Shown here one piece after another: positions 12,206 through 33,429 of a DNA stretch of 64,000 bases. The stretch is from assembly GCA_973895155.1 (NCBI GenBank), contig OZ316891.1, forward strand, positions 9,920,001 to 9,984,000, read 5' to 3'. How positions within the stretch are numbered: position 1 is the stretch's first letter; each line of letters begins with the position of its first letter. A model generated the notes under the pieces. The model was not told the DNA's origin, did not search any database, and was given only the letters and a program-made list of their open reading frames with translations. Source of the DNA: Marsupella aquatica (lineage: Eukaryota; Marchantiophyta). Both the position numbers and the translations under genes were made by a program.

Positions 12206-12862
12206 AAGATCCAAAATTGGGGTTAAAGACTCTCTCCATGTGCAGGACAGGAAACGCTTTAGGCCGAGATCTCATTAATAAGGTCGAGGCCCCAGAAGTG
12301 GAGATGGCACTCGAGCTACTCGACGGATGAACTTGGTTAACTTGGGGTATGATCTCCTCTGGAAAACAAAACATATGAGGGCATTTAAGGAACGAGGGAA
12401 GACTGGGTTCACTAGGGTAGGATCTCCTCTGGAAAACAGAGACTGAACTACTCGACGGATGAACTGGGTTTACTTTGGGTATGATCTCCTCTGGAAAACA
12501 AAACCTATGAGGGAATTTAAGGAACGAGGGAAGAACTCGGTTCACTAGGGTAGGATCTCTTCTGGAAAACAGAGACTGAGCTACTCGACGGATGAATTGG
12601 GTTTAGTTGGGGTATGATCTCCTCTGGAAAACAAAACATATGAGGGAATCTAAGGGACGAGCGAAGACCTGCGTTCACTAGGGTAGGATCTCCTTTGGAA
12701 AATATTGCTACCAGGGAGTTTAAGCAACTCGAGGGATGAGTTGGGTTTACGTAGGATCGTTACAACCAAGACCAAGATCCAAAATTGGGGTCAAAGACTC
12801 TCCAAGTGCAGGACAACAAAAACTTATGCCGAGATCATCACTAAGGTCGAGGCCCCAGAAGT
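12206..12862. repeat. Nested repeat block: ~133-bp units flanked by ~90-bp direct repeats
   Basis: Three head-to-tail units start at 12316, 12448 and 12581 (132-133 bp). Each contains two related halves, one with GGTATGATCTCC and one with GGTAGGATCTCC, both followed by CTGGAAAACA, so the ancestral unit is about 66 bp. The block is bracketed by a direct repeat, 12206-12301 and 12772-12862, beginning AAGATCCAAAATTGGGGT and ending GGCCCCAGAAGTGG. The minus strand is open for 114 codons (12545-12204), but the product is only the repeat, so I do not call a gene. Confidence 0.85.
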
Positions 12863-13004
12863 GGTGGATTCAAAAGAGGCTCTCAATCCTTAAACTCTTA
12901 GTCCCCATGACAATGGTGAGATTTCAATATTGTCCTCAGGCTGTCAAAGTGCTATGTGAGTACTCGCCCCTCTCACGACTATCAGAGGAAAAGGTCGAAA
13001 GAAG

Positions 13005-24303
<11,299 letters not shown>

Positions 24304-27050
24304 CTGCGATTCAATTCCAGAAAGCGTTCACATTAGCCAAACGCTATGTTATGAAATGCTTACATCAGAATAAACAAGGTCCGGCCATACGACAAGTGAC
24401 TCAATTGAGAGTCTTAGCTGGATGCAATCTTAGCCATGGAAAATTTACATCCGGCTAAGAGTCTGCAAATTAACCATTGACTAGCTTGCGAACTAGTAAT
24501 CAGAGCCTGAACGGGATTTTAATTTGGAGTCGGCCATGGTTTACAGCGCCGATATTGGGATGCGTATTTCCTGCACATCTTCACCAAAGTAATTGTCTCT
24601 GCCTAGGAAATGCACCGTGAGGTGAAACTCGCCCTCGACCATAAACCCCTTCATTTCAGCCTTTTATAAACCCTTGATTATCTACATCGTTCAAGGATAC
24701 GATGAAGCAACACTGGCTAAGGAGTCATGTACACAATAAACAACGTTTGCGTTCAAAATCAGAGCAAGTAGCACACGATCGATAAGTACCTCTGAAAGAA
24801 GCGCGCAAGTAAGCGCCGAGTGTAGTTCCTCATAGCTGTGGCTCGCCGAAAACGGTCAAATTTTCGGAAAGTCTTTTTGAAGATTACATTTCCCTGTTTG
24901 GAGCAGAGTTCGCATAACAATTACAATATGAGTTCGACGTTAACCGTTACTTGATTGCATCTCTCGCAGATGTTTCATGTATATGTCAATTCTGCTCAAA
25001 ATTTCAGAAGCTTCCTCTGAAGTCGAGCCAGACAGGTTTCTGGACTATCTTCATGTTTTCTGGACGTCATGAATTATTGCACACTTCACAAATTTGATTG
25101 ATCGATTTGGACTGGCTAATTACTCTTTCAGTTCTTTAAACAAAATCCCATTAAATTTGATACAATTGAATGTTTTAATGGGCTAGCTTCCAAGCCAGAC
25201 AGCACAGTTCTTGCGATTCGGTACAAGGAATGTAAGTGCAAACTTGCCGCCTTTCGAATCTCCGGCACCATTTTGGCAGGATTCTTCAAATGCAGAAACC
25301 TTGGTTTTAAGACAACAATAGTAAGCAGAGTGATGCAGAAATTGTTCCCATGCGTTCAATTCGCTCAGTGGCTTTGTTCGTCAACGTTCCAAACACAATC
25401 ACCGACCTCATGATGTTTTGGGGCGAATGATCTTCATAATTGCAAACGATTGATGGGGTTGACATTCAGTCTGTATTCTGCCCTCAGGGAGTTGAAGAAT
25501 TTGAACAGAATCTATATTCAGTACAGTACTCCGTAACACTTGAGAGTGGTCAAATTCACGTACGATCGCAAGCATGATTGATTAGAATACAAATCTTCAA
25601 CAGTTTGAAAATTCAATAAGCTAAATGATAATCCTGTGGATTGGTGCATGCTATGATCGCCAGTCTACAAGCTTCCAAGACACTGGAGATCTTGAACGAA
25701 AGCAATGTAAACAACAAGGAACTCAATTCCCCTGCAACGAAATCTCTAGACTTCTGACTATTCTTCTTGAACGTATGGAAAAAGCTACGGGATGAAATCT
25801 TCCTGTTACTCTTTGTCTTCGAACTAACAGAGACTTGGCACACTTGACAAATTGACTTATATTCTCAGTGCCAAATCCACGACATTTGAATTAGTTACCT
25901 TCTCAAGAAATCCGACGTCATCGAACTCTCACGATGTTCTTGTATCCGCCTTGAGGAGCACGATCATGAAGGAGCGTTGGTGCTCGCCAAATACGCGAAG
26001 GGAAGATGCTGCCGTCGCACTAGTGCAATGAGATGCCGACGACATGAATTAAATGAGGTCGCCAGGCCAGAACCACAGAATCTTGAGTAGCTTGGTTTCA
26101 ATCCTTTCTATCTTCGGAGACATTTGCCATGCCAGCCACTGGCAGTATCATTCCGGGAGCTTGCGCAAAAGTCCCATGGCATAATATATATACAAAGAGC
26201 AAGGAAAGAAGCTCTTAATTGGCAAAATTGATCTCAAACCCCTTAGTGTAGATTCACCCGCCAGAATGATAATCTTCCATCCACACGAATGAGCCGGTGC
26301 GGTGGTAAGTATCATTACTTCTCTCTGAACAGAGTGAAGCACTGTGCGTACATTACCGCAGTACCTTTGGCTCCCCGGAATGTGACAAATTTCGAACCCG
26401 CACACCGGCTCCACTAGGAAAGCTTTCGTCTGATCTGGGGCGTACAGAAAGGCCAGGCTCCATCGTCTGTTCGCAGGATTCTGCGGTCTCCGGTGCTGCA
26501 AAGCTCTATTTTGCGTTGAAAATTCAATTTTATTCCATGCAGCTCGCGGAGCGGGGACCGCAGACGAAGCGACACGGTCAGAGTGCTGAAGAGACCGGTG
26601 GGGCCGGTACTACGTCATTTGAAGGTGTCAAGATTTCCATCGTCCAGTGGTTCGGTTCTACGAGACTTCACTGGACAATAACAGCGTCCAGAATCTGACA
26701 GCGTTTAATACCTTGATGCCTCAGCCTTTTTGTATACAACAGGACTGTTGTGGTACCCGATCGTCAGCTGTGCATCTGCTGTGCTATTTCATCGATGGTC
26801 TGCTGCGCGGGCGCGCATGGCACACTGTAGGAGGTATGCCGTTCGTTCAATTTCCTGCTACAAGTCGCGAGAACCGCATTCGATATTGTCGTTGGCGGAC
26901 TGGAGTCTATTGGGTAGCTGCCGGTAGTTTTTGTTGGAGCAGTTGCCCAGCATGGTTGTGAACAGCGCTTAAACCACCACACCACTGTACACCAGGAGGA
27001 CAAAACAGAGTACTCTTTTACTGTTTTGAGCCAAGTTTTGGTTTTTTTTA
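24304..27050. other. Unresolved region 5' of the ABCC gene with exon-like minus-strand pieces
   Basis: The missing N-terminal exons of the ABCC gene should lie here. Minus-strand pieces with coding character are 24888-24790 (basic segment ending in an AG/GTAC donor whose phase fits the next ABCC exon), 25045-24932 (ends in a stop) and 25290-25190 (starts ATG, contains HSLYRIARTV). A 37-codon ATG-to-stop frame is at 24636-24523. None shows the five-helix hydrophobic pattern expected of TMD0, so I do not assign them. No promoter element is clear. Confidence 0.4.
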
Positions 27051-27063
27051 GTCCCAGGGTACA

Positions 27064-27120
27064 CCAGGTTTTGCTCTCAGGGACAGCTACCGTCTTCCCC
27101 CGAACACAAGGCCCGGGCGC
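27064..27120 (+). repeat. Left inverted-repeat arm of the pogo-like element
   Basis: Begins CCAGGTTTTGCTC and ends GGCCCGGGCGC; about 80% similar to the reverse complement of 33137-33194. It is followed by several GCGCC and TATTCGAATA-type palindromes up to about 27180. Confidence 0.75.
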
Positions 27121-27179
27121 TAATACTCGAATAGTGAGCCAAGGGGCGCTCTATTCGAATATAGCGCCCACGGCGTTGT

Positions 27180-27300
27180 GTTCAAGTTTGAAGTAAATGT
27201 TTTCATTTTTTGGACTGGTGACGCTGTGTTTGAAATGTGGCACTGTGTTCGAAATGTGGCGTTGTGTTCAAATTTAAGGTAATGTGCTTGAATTTTGACA
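27180..27300. repeat. Subterminal iterated motif, left side
   Basis: Variants of TGTGTTCGAAATGTGGC occur about five times between 27174 and 27300, some degenerate. Similar TTCGAACACAGCGCC blocks occur twice near the right end (about 33038-33150). Iterated subterminal motifs of this kind are typical transposase-binding sites; that role is inferred. Confidence 0.55.
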
Positions 27301-27831
27301 CTATTTGTGTGATGCATGTAGGGTGTAAGTAGGAATGATAGGCATAAAAGTTATGTGTCTTAGAGGGGAGTGCCTTCAAGTTCAGGTTTTTTGACTTCCC
27401 AACAATATTTGCTTAGTCAAAGGAATCTGTAACTAAATAATTGACCCACTGAAATTACATAAGGGGAGAGATCAAATTTGCAATACAAAACAAAACCTGA
27501 CAAACCAATGTACCAAGTGTACTATTATCACTTAGTAAAACATATTTATGACATGGAATTGTTAACCATTTGAAAATAGATATCATACACAGAAATGTTA
27601 AGTTGGTTGCCCCCCAAAAACCCCACTTCTGTATGGGAGCACAATAAACATAGGCCTGGGAGCACAATAAACATAGGCCTGGACAAGTTCACCTTGTGTA
27701 TCTATGAGAGTTACAAAATTTTGATTCTCATTCAAGGAAATCAGTCCATACACAGATGTCATAACTCTCATAGTTACACAAGGAACACATGCCCAAGAAT
27801 ACTTTCACCCAATAAGGATTTTCTGTATACA

Positions 27832-29852
27832 CTACATCAACCCTTCATTGAGCTGCACACAAAAGTAATTGCCGCTTCGTGCTAAATGAACCCGCTTGAC
27901 AGGTTCTTCTACCTTGTACACAAAGTTTTGGATAATCTTGCTGTCTAGGTTCACTTCTGTCAACTCAATCTCCCATTCCTCCAATTTTGAAGCTGCAAAC
28001 ACTGCCAAAGTACCTGCCACCATTTCTCCACTCACCATGTTAGTTGCAGCGTCATCATCAAAAATGTCATCAAGATCAGGACACATTGACATGTTCACCA
28101 CCAACTTTATCACATAGGTGTCAAGATATTCATCCACATCACTTCCGTGAATACCCTTGCAGCGAAGAAGGCATCGAAATAGAGAGTAATCCGCATCAGG
28201 ACAAAACCTTGTAGGCGGCTCCACGATGAGAGTAGGGCGCAATTCTTCACTCTCGTCAAGAACATGTCCATACTGTTCATTCCATTCTGCCAAGTCCAAG
28301 TCTGCTGCATACAATGCTCTCAGTGGTGGATGTAGGTTTTCCACTGCAAATTGTGAGCTCGGCACCAAGCCACAAACTTGAATATACAAGATGCATCAAT
28401 TTAGGATTTACCAGGAAATTATGTCAAGTGCCGTATAATAAGCTCTCCTAAGCTATAAATCTTTAAAGAGTAAATAATTTCCCATGTTACCTTAAATGCA
28501 TTTGCCATGTCCTCCTTTTGACAACTCTCAATCCAAGAAAGTGCCCATTCTGCCACCATCTTGGCGGCTGGAACTTTTGGGTTTCCTGCGGTTGTTTGCA
28601 AGTTTGGATTTATTAAGGCATCAGCAATGTAAGTGTCATATTGCGTTCCGTAATCAGCCTGGTAGCTCCGGTTCAGTGCAACGTCAAGAGGCTGCAACAA
28701 GGAGGTCAAATTTGTCGGCACAATCCGTACAAACACATTGTAGTCCTCCAGTACCTTTGCATGTGCCTTGGGCCACTTCAGGTGGGGACCATATGCGTCA
28801 ATGATGTACAAAGTGGGCTCTCTGTAGAATTGGGTCTCCCCTCGCTTCATCACTGTTTCATTGAAGTGTTCCCAACAGATCCGTTCATTCCACATACCTG
28901 CATAGTTAACAATTGTATTGCATTTTAAATAACATTTTGTCAAAGTAATATGTTGCCAACATCCTAAAATACAATGCATGATATGAAATTATGACTGAAA
29001 TCATTTGTAGGATATTAAATAATGAGAGAGTAAACTATACCAGTTTGGTTAATATCAATAAACACTCCACTTGGGACTTCAGGTTTGTTCTTCCGCTTTG
29101 ATATGAGGATGTGTGGCTTCAGATGTTTGCCTTCACCTGTTAAGGAAAAGGTTATATTAAACCGTTTGTGGCTGGTGCCACCCTTTCTCATCATCACCGT
29201 CCGAATGCCTCGGGTAGCAATAGTTGACTTAGGCTCAGTCTCATAGTACCGCGGAACCTGGTCCATGTTTATGATGTTTTTGGGCTTAATCTTGTTAGTG
29301 TCAATCAGTTCTTGACACTCTTGGATGAAAGCCCGACACAAATCAGCAGCATTATCTGGTAGCTTGCGATCAGTCGTGTGTCTCCTTGACACCAGGTTGT
29401 GTCGCTTCTTGAACCTGTCCAACCACCCTGTTGACGCTTTAAATGTCTACAACTCCTCATTTTGCATGTCAGCCGCCATCCTCTCTGCAATCTTCAACGC
29501 CATCTTAGAGATGTACAAATCCTTCACCCTCAATCCTTTCTCATTCCGTGCCAAGATCCAACTATGGAGCTCCTCCTCCATTCCGGGCATCAATGGTCTC
29601 CTTCCACCCCCCCCCCCTTAGCCGGCGTGATTTTCGGGTTAAAATCTTATCATCCTTAAGCGAGGCTTGCAATTCAGCTCTCTTGTCATACCATCCTCTC
29701 AAAGCTGATCGGGGAACACCAAATTTCTTGGAAAGTGCCACAAAGCCTTGCCCTCTGATGTCTGGGTCATATTCCCTTATCACGTCCAGCTTGAACTTTA
29801 GAGAGTAAGTCCGTCACTTGTCATTTGCTGTCCCTCGAGGATGTCTCGGCAT
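27832..29852 (-). pseudogene. Pogo/Tigger-like transposase (CENP-B HTH and DDE_1), decayed
   Basis: Family role: binds element ends and catalyses cut-and-paste transposition with three acidic residues. From ATG at 29852: N-terminal Psq-like helix-turn-helix (GFVALSKKFGVPRSALRGWY), CENP-B-type HTH (ISKMALKIAERMA, then GWLDRFKKRH), then a DDE_1 core with NMDQVPRYYE, IIDAYGPH and LLQPLDVALN holding the three Asp residues. An apparent intron, 28898-29040, has good splice sites and preserves frame. The acidic, Asp-rich tail lies in 28389-27832; its junction with the core (near 28486) does not keep frame with the obvious sites. Lesions: in-frame TGA at 29814-29816, a frame break at an 11-C run near 29607-29617, and an in-frame TAG at 29447-29449. 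The copy is therefore unlikely to be active, unless the homopolymer is a sequencing error and the stops are recent. Confidence 0.88.
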
Positions 29853-30304
29853 GGCTTCTGGCCAACTGTGATAAAAAATAAAACTGAGCACAGTCATGAA
29901 ACTGGAGGGTGTGTCCAGTATACAAATTCATAGTAAGCCTAAACAATAATTCAGACAGGAATTGAAAGCCCTGCAAAACTGACATACCTGGGAAAGAAAT
30001 CACTAAATGTAAGCGACAACAAGGAATCACTGAATGTAAGCGACAACTTGGCAGCAACGTCCCGTTTCTTGGTGGAGAGTTCATACAACCTGTATATAAT
30101 GAGAAGACTTGTTTCAAAAAGTAGTTTGGGTTCAATAATACTCAACAATGGGAACTATGGAGAACCTTTTTTTCATTTTTTAAAGCAACGTCCTCACTGG
30201 ATGACCACTCTACTCTAGATCCACAAAGCAATGAGAAATCAATGTCGCATCCCAGCTTAAGGCACACATCCGACTGAAAATTCCAAGTGTGGGGGCCGGG
30301 GTGA

Positions 30305-31110
30305 GTGTCCCTTCTCTCCGTACCCGTCCTTAAGCTGAAAATATTTCAACATGTGGTGGCGAGCATTGACCTTCCGCTACGATCGGACCTGGAGATGCAG
30401 CAATCACTCAAACTAAACCTACAAAGAGTATTTGAAGTGCAACAACAGTCCGTAGGGGAGGTGAAGTTTTGGATCTTCGGGAGTAGATCAAGTATTCTTG
30501 GAGACTATTGTGTTCGACATGTTTCTGTGGGAGCTCTGTTAGTAGATCTGGTCATTCTAAGCTCGATCTTGGGAACTCTTGCAGGTAGTCCGGTCAAACC
30601 TCTGTTACCTCTGAACAAAGCGCAAATGGTACTGATACGATGAAGACTGAGGATAAGTCAATCGCCTCGGATCCTTCCATTTTGAAAAGTGAGGGACCGG
30701 TTGGAATGAAGCAAGCTATCCCAGGCAACCAATTATAGTTACTTCAATGCTGATCCAGAACAGGCCACTCGTCCTTCTAATGACGATGTTTCACAAAGCA
30801 AGCAAGAAGAAGTTCCTTCCTCTCTCGATATGCTCGCTAAGCCTCAACCCATTACCTCGCCCATTACCTTGCCCATTACCTTGCGTTAATGATTCGGAGC
30901 ATGAAACAGAGGCTGCATCTCTCAGTAGAGGGGAAACCTTGAAGTGAACGTTGATTCAAACTAATGTGTGCAGGTGGAGAGTCTGCGGGATTGATGCCAA
31001 CTGTGGGAGAGTTTGCCACCGGAAACAAAAATCCCTTCGCAGATAGATATGATAAATTGTCAAAAGCCAGAGACAGGGAGGCTGAGCTTCTATCGAGCTC
31101 GGCCTGAGAT
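30305..31110 (+). pseudogene. Exon-like plus-strand fragments inside the element, function unknown
   Basis: Three open stretches show coding character: 30305-30643 (112 codons); a Ser/Thr/Lys-rich linker-like stretch, about 30606-30723, that continues in a shifted frame to a stop at 30889 and ends with a tripled Pro-Ile-Thr motif; and 30973-31108, containing GEFATGNKNPFADRYD and KARDREAELL, preceded by a possible acceptor (GTGCAG). They are on the same strand as, and upstream of, the BRCT region, so they may be parts of one captured or element-borne gene. I do not recognise the family, and the frame changes suggest decay or unresolved introns. Confidence 0.4.
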
Positions 31111-31305
31111 GAAAGGTCTGAGTATTCATGACAATGCAATCAGGAAAAGTAGTCGCAGCAATGGCAATGGCACCGACATGCTGGCCATTAACATCAATGC
31201 ACTTGCAACATCTTTCCCATTCAAGTAGGGAGGAAAAAACAGAACATTTTGATGCAGGATAGAAAGGAAGTATTCCAGCAATAGGGGCGCCAATTGACCA
31301 CTTAC

Positions 31306-31407
31306 CTGTTTAGGTCCCAATTGGATGATGTCGCGACCCAGGATGGTAAGAGAGAGTAGGACCACAGAACTGGGAAAGCTCATGATCGTTTGTACTTTCG
31401 ATGCTTC
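31306..31407 (-). CDS. Isolated exon-like segment, function unknown
   Basis: On the minus strand a 102-nt open segment (34 codons, hydrophobic, with SFPSSVVLLSLTILGRD) is bounded by a strong acceptor (pyrimidine-rich, ending TTGCAG) and a consensus donor (CAG/GTAAGT). Both sites and the frame fit an internal phase-0 exon. No partner exons were identified on this strand. It lies inside the transposon, antisense to the BRCT-region fragments, so it may be a separate captured fragment. Chance cannot be excluded. Confidence 0.35.
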
Positions 31408-31569
31408 CTGCAATAGAGCAATATTAATCGACAAAGGCACATATTACTCCCAATTCTTTGAAGTCCACAATCTTTGAATGTGCTTGAATGTCAATTCCAA
31501 TCACTCACCCTGCTCGTTCAAGGTCGTTTGTTTGCCTCTTGTCCATAGCCAAAGACTTCTTGGTTCCCG

Positions 31570-32385
31570 ATGTTTCTTGAGGCACCGTGTGAATCGGTGA
31601 TGGAGCGAGAATGGAGGCACCTTTTGTCTGTTATGAAATTTGTCTCTTTTGATACATATCCAGCTTATACGGTATTCGATCACAATGTCTCTCAGTCTGT
31701 TAAAGTGGCGGGAGCAAGGGCAGGAGCGTCAGTTTTTGTTGAATGTGTGCTTGCTATGGCAATGGCGGAGAGGGCTGAGATTGAGGGAAAGGTGCACATT
31801 GAGTCCTTGAATTCCATTGAGTCTTCGATCGACATTAAGTCTTTACCAGACATGGAGTCTCTGGCAGGCATAGAGACAAAGACTAAGATGGACGTGAATG
31901 CTTCCATGGATGTCCAAGCTGAGATGAATGATCTGGCTTGAAGATTTGAGAACACAAGAGCTACTTTTGACGGCATACATGCCTTGCTCATTCTAGATGC
32001 ATTTAGCCCTAGTAGATTTGATGTATTGAAGAGAAGATTTGTGCAGTGTGGAGGTTCTATTTCTTTTCGGATCACTCCCATCACAACTCACGTGATTTGC
32101 AAAAGTTGGCAAATTATTCTGGCAAAATATGATTGGGAGTCTGTGAATTGGCGTCACTCAACTGGGAAAGTTCAATTTGTGAACTTTGAGTGGATGAGTG
32201 CATGTCTTTGTGCCGGGAAGACAGTACCGACAGAAGATTTTGACCTGTGGATTTTGGATCAGTTCACAAAGTTCTCTCCGTCACCAAAGCCAACAAAGAA
32301 AGCCAGGAGAATCAATGTCCTACTGCCAACAGGAGAAGTCATGAAAAATATGATGAATCGCTTTGCAGGGGCGAAGTCAGAATGA
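31570..32385 (+). pseudogene. BRCT-domain protein, resembles DNA polymerase lambda BRCT, one in-frame stop
   Basis: BRCT domains bind phosphoproteins or DNA ends in DNA repair. One frame runs 31570-32385 with a single TGA at 31939-31941. Upstream of it is a Ser/Asp/Met-rich segment with short degenerate repeats (IESL, DIKSL, DMESL, MDVN). Downstream (about 31984-32260) is a BRCT-like sequence: SRFDVLKRRFVQCGGSIS, then TTHVIC, then FVNFEWMSACLCAGKTV and FDLWI. The conserved Gly-Gly, Thr-His-Val and Trp positions fit the single BRCT of family-X polymerases. A Lys/Pro-rich tail follows and ends at a TGA. No polymerase domain follows. Capture of a host fragment, or an accessory gene of the element, are both possible; the TGA could also be avoided by an intron or a start at about 31984. 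Confidence 0.72.
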
Positions 32386-33136
32386 TAGATGTATGTTCGA
32401 TTTCGATCCATTGCCTAAAACAATGTTATAATTTTTGTGCATTTGCACATTGATGTAATGTATTGCGCGTTTGCACATGGACGTAGATCAAGTTGCCCTC
32501 ATTAGTCCACTTTTCATTGTCGTTCGGTTCTCGGTTCAGATGACTGTGGCCAATGTCCTTGTTTATATTATTTAATCTCTCTTCCCGCAATCTGGAACGT
32601 TCGAGGATTGACTGCTTTGTTTCTAGTATTTCACCCTTGGCTCTTGAAATGTGATACAAAACTTGTTTCAGCATTCTGAGCACTTGAGCTCCTGCACAGA
32701 TTAGACAGTTCATTGAGCACCAGAGTCATATGATTGTTTTGATTGTTTCTTCTCCGGTTGGAAGTGGAGTTCGATCACGATCTCCCAGAGAAACTCTCAA
32801 GTATTCATATCTTCTCTCCGCTTCTTTATAATACAGGGCTCCTCTAAAGCAAGACTATGCTCGTAGGTGCCCATGTATCCCTCGCCAGATTCTTCCATCT
32901 TCCAGGATTTGTGCATTGATGGCATACTCCATTCTCTGGTAGTTTGCGCTTGGGCTTCATGCTGTAGTCGCAACACAGTTTGTCATCGTATCTTTCTCCT
33001 ATAGTCACTAGTGTACATTCTCAAACAAGGAGGTCAATTTCGAACACAGCGCCCGGGCGCTGTGTTAATATGGCGATGTGTTCGAATGAAAATGTCTTTT
33101 CTGTTTAAAGTACCTGATTTGACCATATTCGAACAC

Positions 33137-33194
33137 AGCGCCCAGGCACTGTGTTCGGGGGAAGACAGTAGTGTCCTCGAAGCAAAAACCTGGT
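33137..33194 (-). repeat. Right inverted-repeat arm of the pogo-like element
   Basis: The reverse complement begins CCAGGTTTTTGCTTCGAGG and contains the 17-mer shared with the left arm. Just inside it are two TTCGAACACAGCGCC-type blocks, one of them in a near-perfect palindrome around CGCCCGGGCG (about 33050). Confidence 0.75.
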
Positions 33195-33224
33195 CAATCC
33201 AGGTAACTAGAATAAGTCCATAAT

Positions 33225-33375
33225 GTTAAGAAAATAATCCATAATGTATTGTTAAGGTCTCTCCCTGTCCCATAATAAGGTATATTGTTGAGCCTATATT
33301 GTTGAGCGTAAGAAAAGAATCCATAATGTATTGCTACTGACGCTAGCTGTCCCATAATAAGGTGTATTGTTGATT
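33225..33375. repeat. ~75-bp imperfect tandem duplication
   Basis: Two copies (about 33233-33300 and 33311-33375) share AATCCATAATGTATTG and GTCCCATAATAAGGT followed by ATTGTTG. It lies immediately outside the right edge of the pogo-like element. Confidence 0.7.
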
Positions 33376-33429
33376 GTGTATGGTCGACCTGCGTGCCTAC
33401 TCAGAGAGACCTTATATGGGAAGATCTTT

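Larger units (their letters stand above)
27051..33207. mobile_element. Pogo/Tigger-like DNA transposon with inverted terminal arms (about 6.2 kb)
   Basis: The left arm (about 27064-27120) and the reverse complement of the right arm (about 33194-33137) align over roughly 57 bp and share an exact 17-mer, GTCTTCCCCCGAACACA. Further out, both ends read GT-C-(3-5)-GG next to a TA dinucleotide (27049-27050 and 33208-33209), as expected for Tc1/mariner-pogo insertion at TA; the outer edges may be off by about 20 bp. Inside, the minus strand has a CENP-B/DDE transposase relic and the plus strand a BRCT-coding region plus other exon-like fragments. Motifs related to GTGTTCGAA recur near both ends. It could also be a composite of nested insertions sharing ends. 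Confidence 0.72.

Noticed and set aside
12204-12545. 113-codon minus-strand repetitive frame
   Set aside because: It is simply the 133-bp repeat read in one frame; the next unit does not keep the frame.
26148-26961. Open frames on both strands between the ABCC gene and the transposon
   Set aside because: They show no transmembrane pattern for the missing ABCC N-terminus and no motif; neither strand is better than the other.
27120-27180. CpG-rich palindromes considered as a CRISPR-like or telomeric array
   Set aside because: Units are degenerate, overlapping and confined to transposon ends; there is no regular spacer structure.
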